NCBI RefSeq assembly: GCF_003336225.1
Contig: NZ_QPID01000002.1
Coordinates: forward strand, 248,001-312,000
Direction of reading: 5' to 3'
DNA length: 64,000 nucleotides
DNA from: Corallincola holothuriorum
GTDB lineage: Bacteria; Pseudomonadota; Gammaproteobacteria; Enterobacterales; Neiellaceae
The notes under the pieces are model-generated. The model saw only the letters and a program-made list of their open reading frames with translations. It was not told the origin of the DNA and made no database searches. Position numbers and translations under genes: made by a program. Positions within the stretch are counted from its first letter, which is position 1, and each line of letters opens with the position of its first letter. Of this stretch, positions 10,147 through 18,142 are shown in pieces.

Positions 10147-11060
10147 GTAGTTTAATCACTAAAACAACGGTACTGATCGTTGATGATGAGCCGATTAATA
10201 TTAAGTTGTTGGCGCAGGCGCTATCTCCACGGTATCGGGTTAAAACCTCCACCAGTGGTGAAAAAGCGCTACAGATCGCTATTTCTGACGATCCGCCCGA
10301 TCTGATCCTGCTGGACGTGTTGATGCCGGAGATGGATGGCTATGAGGTATGCCGACAGTTAAAGCAGGATGCACGCTCCAAAAATACGCCGGTGGTGTTT
10401 ATCACAGGTAAAAATAGCAGTGAAGACGAAGCCAGAGGGCTAGAGTTGGGCGCGGTTGACTATATTACCAAGCCATTCAATCTGCCTATCGTGATGGCGC
10501 GGGTGAAGAACCATATTGCGCTGAAAAAGAAGAATGACCTGCTTGAGCAGTTGGTGTTTATTGATGGCCTGACAGAGATCCCTAACCGTCGTCGCTTTGA
10601 TGAGCTGTTAGAGGCTGAGTGGCTTAGAGCTCGTCGTAACAGTACACCTATCGCCGTGCTGTTGATGGATATAGACAGTTTTAAGCTGTTTAATGACAAC
10701 TATGGTCATACCGAAGGTGATGACTGCTTACGAGCGACGGCTGCAGCGTTAGCTAATGCGTTGCGACGTCCGGCGGATTTTGTTGCCCGTTATGGTGGTG
10801 AGGAGTTCGTGGCGATTGTGCCAGAGGCAACCGAAGACGCAGCGGTGGCTTTGGCGGAAAAGATGCGTGCCGCAGTCGAAGCGCTACAGGTGCCCCACGA
10901 GTATTCAGAGGTCGCTTCCGTGGTGACGCTGAGCGTCGGTGTCGCTGCGACGGTACCTTCTCTGGAACGCACGCCTGAGCAGCTTATTCAGACGGCCGAT
11001 GAGGCATTGTATAAGGCAAAGCAAGCGGGACGTAATCGGGTGGTTTCTACCCAGTGTTAG
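10143..11060 (+). CDS. REC-GGDEF response regulator (diguanylate cyclase)
   Basis: A 305-residue protein with an N-terminal receiver (DDEP acidic pocket, phospho-acceptor in LLDVLMPEMDG, Lys in YITKPF) and a C-terminal GGDEF domain with YGGEEF. An RPAD motif lies upstream of the signature at the spacing of an RxxD inhibitory site, so product feedback is likely. The domain order matches WspR-type one-receiver cyclases. It is the last gene of the four-gene operon, overlapping the preceding kinase by ATGA, and is the most obvious phosphorylation-controlled output of the unit: phosphate from an HPt would raise c-di-GMP. The partner is inferred from position only. Confidence 0.94.
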   Translation: MSSLITKTTVLIVDDEPINIKLLAQALSPRYRVKTSTSGEKALQIAISDDPPDLILLDVLMPEMDGYEVCRQLKQDARSKNTPVVFITGKNSSEDEARGLELGAVDYITKPFNLPIVMARVKNHIALKKKNDLLEQLVFIDGLTEIPNRRRFDELLEAEWLRARRNSTPIAVLLMDIDSFKLFNDNYGHTEGDDCLRATAAALANALRRPADFVARYGGEEFVAIVPEATEDAAVALAEKMRAAVEALQVPHEYSEVASVVTLSVGVAATVPSLERTPEQLIQTADEALYKAKQAGRNRVVSTQC

Positions 11061-11101
11061 TGGCTGATGATAGCCTTTGGCCAGAGGCTTAGAGGCAGAC
11101 G

Positions 11102-12046
11102 TTAGGGCAGTTCGAGCACACTAAAGTGATTATTTGCTATCGCGTTTTTACTCGAATCGCTCGCCTCTGCCAGGGGAAATAATCCAGGGCCAGCCACTTC
11201 CGCCACCAAGTAGTTGATGCCATCGGCGGTGATCTTTATATCTGATTCCAAATAGGGCATACGTAAGCCCAGCATGGCGTGGTTAGGCATATAGATCATT
11301 ACGGCATTTAGCTGCGGATAGACAGCCTTTAAGATCGCCGCCATCAATACCGCTTTGCTATCACAATCCCCTCTATTTTCAGCTAACACCCTGAGTGGCG
11401 GTAAGTAACCTAACCCTGCCGATGTGATCCGAGAATCCTGAGTGACATAGGGGATCGACTGGACAAAGGGCAAAATGAAATCAGCCATCTGTCTGGCGGA
11501 TATCGTTGGAAACTTCTCCTTGAGTAAACGCCCTAAGGGTTTCATCGCTTCCATGCTCAGCTCCATGTAATAAGCGTGATCCGGGATCACACCTTCTTCC
11601 CCCCAAGGGCTGGTATATAGCTTGTAATGGTTGCTTTTATAGTAGGCTTGTTGCGCTTCTTTTGCGGCTTGCGCCAGCTCCGCTTTCACCTTGCTGCGTA
11701 GTTCGGGATCGTCGGCTTTTACCCGCCAGCTTAATTGGTGAGGCTGTTGGGTAATATTAATTTGCACCTGCTTATAGTCGTAGCTTGCGGCCGCTTTTTG
11801 CAGGGCAATGAAGGTGTTTCTATCGGCAATCTGTGGACGATAGGCGCGTACTTTCTCTTGTTGATCCTGTAGTGCTTTATTGCTGATGGCGAACGCAAGC
11901 GACTGGGTGTTCTTCTGCCGGTCAAGCCAACTGAAACTCAGGTTAAGTGCTGTGTCTGTGTATTGCTGCTGGGCGGATATCTGCTTGCCGTGGATCTCGG
12001 CAGAAACAAGGCAAAGCAAAGCCAACCATAAAAATGGCTTATTCAT
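11102..12046 (-). CDS. Exported transglutaminase-like protein, function unknown
   Basis: A 314-residue protein with a cleavable-looking signal peptide (MNKPFLWLALLCLVSAEIHG). The C-terminal half has features of the transglutaminase-like (papain-fold) superfamily: Cys228 in NRGDCDSKAVLMAA, His256 in NHAMLG, and an acidic residue in YLVAEVAGPG. The RGDCDSKA motif resembles that of bacterial TGase-like domains found in periplasmic peptidase or cross-linking proteins. The N-terminal half matches nothing I recognise. It is convergent with the signalling operon and divergent from the DUF945 gene at 12215. The substrate cannot be told. Confidence 0.7.
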   Translation of the reverse strand: MNKPFLWLALLCLVSAEIHGKQISAQQQYTDTALNLSFSWLDRQKNTQSLAFAISNKALQDQQEKVRAYRPQIADRNTFIALQKAAASYDYKQVQINITQQPHQLSWRVKADDPELRSKVKAELAQAAKEAQQAYYKSNHYKLYTSPWGEEGVIPDHAYYMELSMEAMKPLGRLLKEKFPTISARQMADFILPFVQSIPYVTQDSRITSAGLGYLPPLRVLAENRGDCDSKAVLMAAILKAVYPQLNAVMIYMPNHAMLGLRMPYLESDIKITADGINYLVAEVAGPGLFPLAEASDSSKNAIANNHFSVLELP

Positions 12047-12214
12047 ATATTATGTTTACTCCTTATGATCCAAATCGGCAAGAGATCGCCTTTCTGTAGT
12101 TTTTTTCAGCAGCGGTATTCAAAACTGTGTGTTTGATGCTTGTTTCCAGTATGGCGAACGCATAACGTGACGGGTTGTAGCTAACAGGATGTGATGACTA
12201 TTTCGGGAGTCGGT

Positions 12215-13456
12215 ATGTTGAAAAAAGCGCTAATTAGTCTGTTTGCGCTGTTGGTCACCGGTGGTGCCTTGTTGCTAGGTGCTACTTTCATCCATGGACA
12301 GTATTACCTCAATCTTCAACATCAGCAGTTGGTTCGGATGACGGACAGTGTCAATGCCGAACTGCGCTTGGCTTCGAAGCATTTTTCACTGTTTGGTAGT
12401 GAACATCGCTATCACCTGCAGATGCCTGAAGAGGAACAAGCTACGCCAGTAGCCTCATCACCACTAGAATTTGTAAACAGTGCCGTTTATTGGCCACACA
12501 AGGTCGAGATCACCACAGAGCTAGTCGCCCCTGCGGCTTGGCAAAGCCAGCTCGATAACGAGCGCTTGCCAATCAAAGCCATTACCGAAGTTAATTTCCT
12601 GGGTGAGATTAACGGCGAAGTGACGATGGACAACTGGTTGATCGAAGACCCAATGCTGGGCGTCGTACAGTTTCAACCAGCGTTGATGAGCTATCAGGGG
12701 GGAGCTGAAGCGCTGTTGTTGGATCTGAACTGGGATGGATTCAGCATCAATGGCTTAGCGGGTGAAGCGCGTTTGGCCGGGCTGAGACTCGAAGTAGACG
12801 CTGTGCCTTTGGGAGGCGGTTTTTATACCGGCTCAAGTAATCTGTTTATCACCAGCTTTGATGCCTCAGACGATACGATGCAGCTGTCGCTGAAGGAGTT
12901 CGCCGTTGAAAACGGATTAACCGAGCAGGCCGATCGACTTGAACAACGTATTAACCTGGGGTGGCAGGCGATCTCCATTAATCCGGGGATGGGGCTTTAT
13001 CATTCAGCGCAGAGTCACCTGAAGATGAGTGTTAGCGGCCTCGACAAAGGCGCTTGGATGAATGCCAAAAACGCATCGCAGCAAGCCGAGCTCAGTGCCG
13101 AAGATGCGCAACAGTTGTTATTAGCACTGTTGCAAAAAGGGCTGGCAATTGACATCAATGCGTTGAAGCTTAATTTGCAGGATGCGAACCTAACCGCGCA
13201 ACTGCATCTCAAGCTCCCGCCCAACCAGTTAACGGAGTTTTCGCAACTTCCACTGTTGAAAGAAGAGCTGACAGGTGATGGCAAGCTCGTTGTTGATCAC
13301 CGTTTATTGCAATTGCTACCAATACCCCCCGATTTTATTCAGCAGATGGTTGCATTGGGCTATATCGGTTTTGATGAAACCACGGAGCAATACCGTACTG
13401 AAGCGGAGCTGCAACAAGGTCAGCTGCAATTGAATGGTCAGGCGTTACCATTATAG
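12215..13456 (+). CDS. DUF945 (YdgA-like) family protein
   Basis: About 413 residues from the chosen ATG, which has GGAG six bases upstream; GTG/ATG starts at 12191/12194 would add seven or eight residues. An N-terminal hydrophobic segment (LISLFALLVTGGALLLGATF) anchors or exports it. The body is the extended beta-rich repeat typical of YdgA/DUF945 proteins, ending in a characteristic GYIGFDETTEQYRTEAEL and a final LQLNGQALPL. These proteins are periplasmic or inner-membrane associated and resemble AsmA-like lipid-transfer folds in general form, but their role is not established. A terminator follows at 13490. Confidence 0.8.
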   Translation: MLKKALISLFALLVTGGALLLGATFIHGQYYLNLQHQQLVRMTDSVNAELRLASKHFSLFGSEHRYHLQMPEEEQATPVASSPLEFVNSAVYWPHKVEITTELVAPAAWQSQLDNERLPIKAITEVNFLGEINGEVTMDNWLIEDPMLGVVQFQPALMSYQGGAEALLLDLNWDGFSINGLAGEARLAGLRLEVDAVPLGGGFYTGSSNLFITSFDASDDTMQLSLKEFAVENGLTEQADRLEQRINLGWQAISINPGMGLYHSAQSHLKMSVSGLDKGAWMNAKNASQQAELSAEDAQQLLLALLQKGLAIDINALKLNLQDANLTAQLHLKLPPNQLTEFSQLPLLKEELTGDGKLVVDHRLLQLLPIPPDFIQQMVALGYIGFDETTEQYRTEAELQQGQLQLNGQALPL

Positions 13457-13489
13457 CTGCGATATAGTTTTAAGGGTTCTGAATGACAA

Positions 13490-13516
13490 AGCCGCGTTTA
13501 ATAGCGCGGTTTTTGC
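13490..13516 (+). terminator. Rho-independent terminator after the DUF945 gene
   Basis: CCGCG / CGCGG stem around an eight-base loop, followed by TTTTTGC and a second T-run. Confidence 0.7.
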
Positions 13517-13850
13517 TTTTTTTAGGTTCTATTCTTGCTGCAATTAACGTACGACTTTTCGTCAAATTTCTATTTTTATTGATCGCTAGGTGGGGCATTT
13601 TTTCTTTCATTTGATCTATGTGTCGCACCATTCAAGTCCAGCTTCTATCCCTATTTGAGCATTCGTGGTTCGCCTCGCTTTCTATTTCATACCCCTTTAG
13701 GGGTGCCTTTGTTACCCCCTGAAACTTATGTTTATTCCTTTGTTAACAATGGGTTAATTATTTTTTTAAAAAGTTGGTACGCATTGTGTACTACCTCTAC
13801 CCAGAAACAGTTCGCACTTTTACGCATCACAACAGCTTTGGGAGAGATTC
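13517..13850 (+). promoter_or_regulatory. Upstream region of the nitrate-transport operon
   Basis: About 330 bp without a convincing gene. It holds an ACCCCT-TT-AGGGGT inverted repeat (~13689-13702), an AT-rich tract, and an imperfect inverted repeat GTACGCA-T-TGTGTAC at 13777-13791 followed by TACCTCT, which fits the TACYYMT NarL/NarP heptamer. The heptamer has no clear partner in a 7-2-7 arrangement. A good ribosome binding site (GGGAGAG) precedes nrtA. Regulation by nitrate or nitrogen status is plausible but unproven. Confidence 0.35.
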
Positions 13851-15212
13851 ATGTCAAAACAAAAGTGGTTTGCAAAACTTAGCGTGGCGACCCTAGTGTC
13901 CAGCGCATTAGCCACCAGCGCGTTCGCGGCTGAGCCAGAGAAAGAAGATCTTAAGTTCGGCTTTATTAAATTGACCGACATGGCGCCATTGGCTGTCGCA
14001 AAAGAAAAGGGCTTCTTTGAAGATGAGGGTTTGTTTGTAGAGCTGGAAGCACAGGCAAACTGGAAGGTGTTACTGGATCGTACCATTACCGGTGAACTGG
14101 ATGGCTCGCACATGTTGGCGGGTCAGCCGTTGGGTGCAACCATTGGCTACGGTACCAAGGCGCATATCGTCACTGCATTTTCCATGGACCTGAACGGTAA
14201 CGGTATTACCGTTTCCAACGATGTCTGGAAGGAGATGAAAAAACATATTCCTATGCAGGCTGATGGCAAGCCAGTGCATCCGATTAAGGCTGATGCGCTG
14301 AAACCTGTTGTCGAAAAATATGCCGATGAAGGTAAGCCATTCAACATGGGCATGGTCTTTCCGGTATCAACGCATAACTACGAGTTACGTTATTGGCTAG
14401 CGGCTGGCGGTATCCATCCTGGTTACTATGCACCACATAAAGGTGACACCTCAGGCCAGATTGATGCTGAAGCCCTGTTGTCAGTGACACCACCACCGCA
14501 GATGCCTTCAACGCTAGAAGCGGGCACTATTTACGGTTACTGCGTTGGTGAACCTTGGAACCAACAGGCAGTGTTTAAAGGTATCGGTGTACCAGTGATC
14601 ACTGACTACGAGATCTGGAAAAACAACCCGGAAAAAGTGTTCGGTGTGTCCAAAGCCTGGGCTGAAAAATACCCTGAAACCCATAAGCGTGTCGTAAAAG
14701 CGATGATCCGCGCAGCGATGTGGTTGGATGAAAATGATAACGCCAACCGTCCAGAAGCGGTGAAAATCTTATCTCAGTCTCACTACGTTGGTGCTGACTA
14801 TGACGTGATCGCTAACTCCATGACCGGCACCTTTGAGTATGAAAAAGGCGATAAGCGTGATGTGCCTGATTTCAACGTGTTCTTCCGTTACAACGCCACT
14901 TACCCGTTCTACTCCGATGCTATCTGGTACCTGACACAGATGCGTCGTTGGGGCCAGATCTCGGAAGAGAAGCCAGACAGCTGGTACATGGATGTCGCGA
15001 AAGAGGTGTATCGCCCTGATATCTACATGGCTGCTGCGCAAGAGCTGATTAAAGAAGGTAAAGCGAAAGCGTCTGACTTCCCTGCACTGGATGAAGATGG
15101 CTTCAAGCCACCACAGAAAGGTTTTATCGACAATATCGTTTATGACGGTACTCAGCCTAACGCTTACTTGAACAAGTTCGCAATTGGTCTGAAGGGTAAG
15201 ACGCAGCTGTAA
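13851..15212 (+). CDS. nrtA: Nitrate-type ABC transporter substrate-binding protein
   Basis: A 453-residue periplasmic binding protein with a Sec signal peptide ending in SAFA-A. The mature start ([20 protein letters not shown]) and the stretches [18 protein letters not shown] and [19 protein letters not shown] are typical of the NrtA/NasF/CmpA family, which binds nitrate, nitrite or bicarbonate. Most proteobacterial members are nitrate binders; the anion cannot be settled by eye. It is the first gene of a three-gene operon with permease and ATPase. A strong hairpin in the gap to nrtB could protect this transcript and raise its level over the permease. Confidence 0.9.
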   Translation: MSKQKWFAKLSVATLVSSALATSAFAAEPEKEDLKFGFIKLTDMAPLAVAKEKGFFEDEGLFVELEAQANWKVLLDRTITGELDGSHMLAGQPLGATIGYGTKAHIVTAFSMDLNGNGITVSNDVWKEMKKHIPMQADGKPVHPIKADALKPVVEKYADEGKPFNMGMVFPVSTHNYELRYWLAAGGIHPGYYAPHKGDTSGQIDAEALLSVTPPPQMPSTLEAGTIYGYCVGEPWNQQAVFKGIGVPVITDYEIWKNNPEKVFGVSKAWAEKYPETHKRVVKAMIRAAMWLDENDNANRPEAVKILSQSHYVGADYDVIANSMTGTFEYEKGDKRDVPDFNVFFRYNATYPFYSDAIWYLTQMRRWGQISEEKPDSWYMDVAKEVYRPDIYMAAAQELIKEGKAKASDFPALDEDGFKPPQKGFIDNIVYDGTQPNAYLNKFAIGLKGKTQL

Positions 15213-15233
15213 CACGGCGCGTTATCTAAGCCA

Positions 15234-15272
15234 GTGGGTGTGCCTTGAGGTTTCAGACGCGAGGCCACCCAC
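15234..15272 (+). other. Intercistronic hairpin between nrtA and nrtB
   Basis: GTGGGTG plus GCC (one bulged T) pairs with GGC plus CACCCAC across an 18-base loop. There is no T-run, so it looks like an RNA-stabilising or processing stem, as often found downstream of binding-protein genes, more than a terminator. Confidence 0.6.
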
Positions 15273-15291
15273 AAGGAATTGCAAGGGGGCA

Positions 15292-16311
15292 ATGATGGCA
15301 ACAGCAGTATTAGATAAACTCGAATCTATTGGCGGGATCACGCCATTGGTAAAGCTGTGCCGAGGCGACCAGCCGTTGGCACAAATTAACACGATCTTCC
15401 GCAATATTGGGGTTCCGATCCTCGCCTTTTTGGTGTTCTTGTTGTTGTGGTCGTGGGCGGCGGGCAAGGTACAAACCAGCCTGGGGCAACTGCCTGGTCC
15501 GTCGCAGGTGATAGAGCAGGCGAGTGGCTTATGGCAGGAGCATAAAGCGGAACGTGAAAAAGCGGTCGCATTTTACGAACGTCAGGAAAAACGCAACGCC
15601 GCTAAGTTAGCCAAAGATCCTGATGCCAAGGTTAAGTGGCGTACCTATAATGGTCGCCCTACCTATATTGATCAGATCTGGACCAGTTTAGTGACCGTGT
15701 TCACTGGCTTCCTGATTGCATCGATCATCGCTATTCCGATTGGCATCTTATGTGGCCTGAATCAAACACTCTATATCGCGCTCAATCCGCTTATTCAGAT
15801 CTTTAAACCGGTGTCACCTTTAGCCTGGTTGCCTATTGTCACCATGGTGGTGTCTGCGGTGTATGTTTCCAGCGACCCCATGTTTGCCAAATCCTTTGTT
15901 ACCTCAGCCATTACAGTGACTCTGTGTTGCTTATGGCCAACCCTGCTGAACACGACCGTTGGCGTATCGGGTATCGACAAAGACCTGATTAACGTCTCTA
16001 AAGTGCTACGCCTGAGCTGGTTTACTCAGATCCGTAAGATCGTTTTACCCAGTGCTATCCCAATGATCTTCACCGGTTTGCGGTTATCCCTTGGTGTGGG
16101 CTGGATGGTATTGATCGCCGCAGAGATGCTGGCGCAGAACCCTGGCTTAGGCAAGTTTGTTTGGGACGAATTCCAGAATGGCAGTTCTAACTCCCTTGGT
16201 CGGATCATGGTCGCGGTATTTACCATCGGCTTTATCGGTTTCATTTTGGACCGCGGCATGCTGGCGCTGCAACGCTGGATCTCCTGGGACAAGTCCGCGG
16301 TCCTTCGTTAA
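15292..16311 (+). CDS. nrtB: Nitrate-type ABC transporter permease
   Basis: About 339 residues from the ATG preceded by GGGGG; an upstream in-frame start at 15238 would add a poor leader. It has one N-terminal membrane segment (IGVPILAFLVFLLLWSWAAG), a hydrophilic insertion (~75-120), then a BPD_transp_1 permease domain. The EAA-like loop is seen around VSKVLRLSWFTQIRKIVLPSAIP. This matches NrtB/NasE. It forms the membrane channel with the ATPase encoded downstream. Confidence 0.9.
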   Translation: MMATAVLDKLESIGGITPLVKLCRGDQPLAQINTIFRNIGVPILAFLVFLLLWSWAAGKVQTSLGQLPGPSQVIEQASGLWQEHKAEREKAVAFYERQEKRNAAKLAKDPDAKVKWRTYNGRPTYIDQIWTSLVTVFTGFLIASIIAIPIGILCGLNQTLYIALNPLIQIFKPVSPLAWLPIVTMVVSAVYVSSDPMFAKSFVTSAITVTLCCLWPTLLNTTVGVSGIDKDLINVSKVLRLSWFTQIRKIVLPSAIPMIFTGLRLSLGVGWMVLIAAEMLAQNPGLGKFVWDEFQNGSSNSLGRIMVAVFTIGFIGFILDRGMLALQRWISWDKSAVLR

Positions 16312-16314
16312 GCC

Positions 16315-16338
16315 CTGCTGTGGTTTGTAAAACAGCAG
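16315..16338 (+). other. First hairpin in the nrtB-ATPase gap
   Basis: CTGCTGT / ACAGCAG stem with a 10-base loop, starting just after the nrtB stop. It may be an mRNA stability element. Confidence 0.5.
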
Positions 16339-16371
16339 AATAAGATGCCAAGCCCCCTCAGGGACGATGGC

Positions 16372-16393
16372 GGCACACGGAAGTGCCACTTTT
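16372..16393 (+). promoter_or_regulatory. Second hairpin in the gap, hexaloop followed by T-rich tract
   Basis: GGCAC / GTGCC stem closing the six-base loop ACGGAA, then ACTTTTATT and the ribosome binding site of the ATPase gene. The loop has A at position 1 and G at position 4, the pattern of hairpins bound by ANTAR antiterminators such as NasR/NasT. Only one such hairpin was found and no ANTAR gene is in the window. Confidence 0.3.
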
Positions 16394-16406
16394 ATTGAGG
16401 AACAGA

Positions 16407-17318
16407 ATGATGAGCAGCTCATACTTAAGCATTGAAGGGGTATCGATTGAGTTCCCCACGCCCAACGGCCCATTTAAGGCGTTGGACTCGGTTGATTTGA
16501 AAATTAACAAAGGCGAGTTTATCTCCCTGATTGGTCACTCCGGTTGCGGTAAATCGACCGTATTGAATATTGTCGCAGGCCTTTATCAGGCCACCGATGG
16601 CGGCGTCATTTTGGACGGCAAAGAGGTTGATGAACCCGGCCCCGAGCGTGCAGTCGTGTTCCAGAACCACTCACTATTACCTTGGCTCACCGCTTACCAA
16701 AATGTTGAACTGGCGGTTAAGACCGTTTTTAAAAAAACCATGAGCAAAGCGGAGATGCGTGACTGGATCGAGCATCATTTGAAACTGGTGCACATGGACC
16801 ACGCTATGCACAAGCGTCCGGATGAGATCTCCGGCGGAATGAAGCAACGTGTCGGTATTGCCCGCGCGCTGGCAATGCAGCCAAAAGTGTTGCTGATGGA
16901 TGAGCCGTTTGGTGCACTGGACGCGCTAACTCGCGCCCATTTGCAAGACTCGCTGATGGAGATCCAGAACGAACTCAACAACACCGTCATTATGATCACC
17001 CACGACGTGGATGAGGCGGTATTGCTGTCAGACCGTATTGTGATGATGACCAATGGCCCTGAAGCGACGGTAGGTCAGATCCTCGATATCGATCTGCCAC
17101 GCCCTCGTGAGCGTTTGGCGCTGGCTGATGATCCGACTTACAACCACTATCGTGCGGAAGTGCTGCGCTTCCTCCATGAGCGACATGCCAAGCCTGATGT
17201 GCCAATGGATACACCTAGCGCCGATGAGGCCGAACAGGCAAAGTCAGAACAAGCGGCTAAGCCAGAGCTTAAACTAGCGACCGCAACCAAAGATGAGCCC
17301 CAAGTTGTGAACGGCTAA
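16407..17318 (+). CDS. nrtD: Nitrate-type ABC transporter ATP-binding protein
   Basis: About 303 residues from the ATG at 16407 (GAGG upstream). Walker A GHSGCGKS, signature SGGMKQRVGIARALA, Walker B VLLMDEPFGALDA and the H-loop in MITHDVDEAV are intact. It is a single ATPase without the fused binding domain of cyanobacterial NrtC, so it corresponds to NrtD/NasD. The last ~40 residues are a charged, probably disordered tail (PSADEAEQAKSEQ). It drives uptake with NrtA and NrtB. A terminator follows at 17344. Confidence 0.9.
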   Translation: MMSSSYLSIEGVSIEFPTPNGPFKALDSVDLKINKGEFISLIGHSGCGKSTVLNIVAGLYQATDGGVILDGKEVDEPGPERAVVFQNHSLLPWLTAYQNVELAVKTVFKKTMSKAEMRDWIEHHLKLVHMDHAMHKRPDEISGGMKQRVGIARALAMQPKVLLMDEPFGALDALTRAHLQDSLMEIQNELNNTVIMITHDVDEAVLLSDRIVMMTNGPEATVGQILDIDLPRPRERLALADDPTYNHYRAEVLRFLHERHAKPDVPMDTPSADEAEQAKSEQAAKPELKLATATKDEPQVVNG

Positions 17319-17343
17319 ACAGAGTTCATCACTTCTGTCTGTG

Positions 17344-17372
17344 AAAAGCTTCCTCTGGGAAGCTTTTTTGTT
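17344..17372 (+). terminator. Rho-independent terminator of the nrt operon
   Basis: AAAAGCTTCC / GGAAGCTTTT stem with a four-base loop and T-run. Confidence 0.85.
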
Positions 17373-17394
17373 TTTGAAGGACCGTATTACCCCG

Positions 17395-17610
17395 ATGCTC
17401 CGTCACCCTTGCCAAGAATCACCTCAAAGTCTCAAGGAAGTTACTCTTGTTTCTGAACCAACCGAGCTTCGACAGCTAGAGAAGTTCCTGGAGGGAGTGG
17501 CAGCAGATATTGATAAGCATGGTTCTGACTGTGAGCACGTGCATTTCTCTGATTTCCTTGCCGAGCAGCAGGAACCTGAATTGATAGTGTTCAATGCCAA
17601 AGCTGTATAA
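17395..17610 (+). CDS. Small hypothetical protein, possible integron-cassette gene
   Basis: A 71-residue ORF from the ATG at 17395; a longer in-frame start would lie inside the upstream terminator. The protein is acidic and soluble-looking (TELRQLEKFLEGVAADIDK, then HVHFSDF and PELIVFNAK). The H-x-H and LIV endings recall small Imm32-like immunity proteins, but this is a weak impression. Its TAA stop lies inside the R''-like end (TATAAC) of an attC-like site, as in integron gene cassettes. No clear ribosome binding site is visible. It could also be a chance ORF. Confidence 0.5.
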   Translation: MLRHPCQESPQSLKEVTLVSEPTELRQLEKFLEGVAADIDKHGSDCEHVHFSDFLAEQQEPELIVFNAKAV

Positions 17611-17692
17611 CAATGCAAGTCACGGACTCGTCGCTGCGCTCTTTTGCAACAACGAACTAAGACGCCGTTACCAGTGCTAGCGGCGTTAAGTA
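17605..17692 (+). other. attC-like recombination site
   Basis: R'' TATAAC (17606-17611), six unpaired bases, L'' AGTCACGG (17618-17625), a 45-base variable stem containing CGTCGCTGCGCTC, L' CCAGTGCT (17671-17678), six unpaired bases, then R' GTTAAGT (17685-17691), which fits GTTRRRY. L''/L' pair with one unpaired base on each side, like the extrahelical bases of attC sites. R'' and R' pair over TAAC/GTTA only. Length (~88 nt) and symmetry fit attC. No integrase is in the window. Confidence 0.5.
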
Positions 17693-17695
17693 TCT

Positions 17696-18142
17696 ATGAA
17701 ATTTGTACCCGCATTCGTCACCTTGATTATGGTTTTTCTGGTGTTCTGCTCCTAAAGTGAATACCGAGAAAAAGCAATGATAGAGTAGGCCTTTGATCGC
17801 TTAGAGCCATTTGAAATTTCAGTTTTTGAAGGCGTAGCTGTCTTTGACGACTATGTGGAGAAATATGAGTTTCAGGTGCTACTTCAAACCGCCAAACTTT
17901 TCGTCACATCTGCTCAAGGCTAAGGTGATGGAAATTAGTGGAGAACGCCCCCCATTCTTAATGGCTACGGTTAATTCAATGGGGACGATTCTAGCTGTGT
18001 AATCGCCAATATAAATACCGAAAATCGTCGCTTGAGTGTTCAGCTCTCCGTTGAGCGTCACCCGAATATGAGCGAGGTAATACTCATAGAAGCCCGTATG
18101 TTACAAGTTGTACTCTGGAGTGTCATGCACCGGTACCGCTAA
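17696..18142 (+). pseudogene. Lipoprotein-like reading frame broken by five in-frame TAA/TAG stops
   Basis: One frame runs 148 codons from the ATG five bases after the attC-like R' box. It begins with a lipoprotein signal (MKFVPAFVTLIMVFLVFC) and continues with protein-like segments such as FEISVFEGVAVFDDYVEKYE and RRLSVQLSVERHPNMSEVIL. Stops occur at 17753 (TAA), 17786 (TAG), 17921 (TAA), 17936 (TAG) and 17972 (TAA). No TGA and no frameshift is needed to join the segments, and each stop is one C-to-T change from a Gln codon. I read it as a decayed gene; the original product is unknown. A minus-strand ORF over 17879-18061 is taken as its shadow. Confidence 0.55.

Noticed and set aside
13774-13790. 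Possible sigma-54 promoter upstream of nrtA
   Set aside because: TGGTACG fits the -24 half, but the -12 GC is GT at the required spacing.
13655-13882. 75-residue plus-strand ORF upstream of nrtA
   Set aside because: It overlaps the nrtA start and signal peptide in another frame, has no ribosome binding site, and its translation looks random.
17879-18061. 60-residue minus-strand ORF
   Set aside because: Opposite to the more protein-like plus frame, no ribosome binding site.
17696-18142. Genetic recoding of TAA/TAG to Gln as a genome feature
   Set aside because: Neighbouring core genes end normally at TAA and TAG at expected lengths, so general reassignment is excluded; only local decay or readthrough remains.
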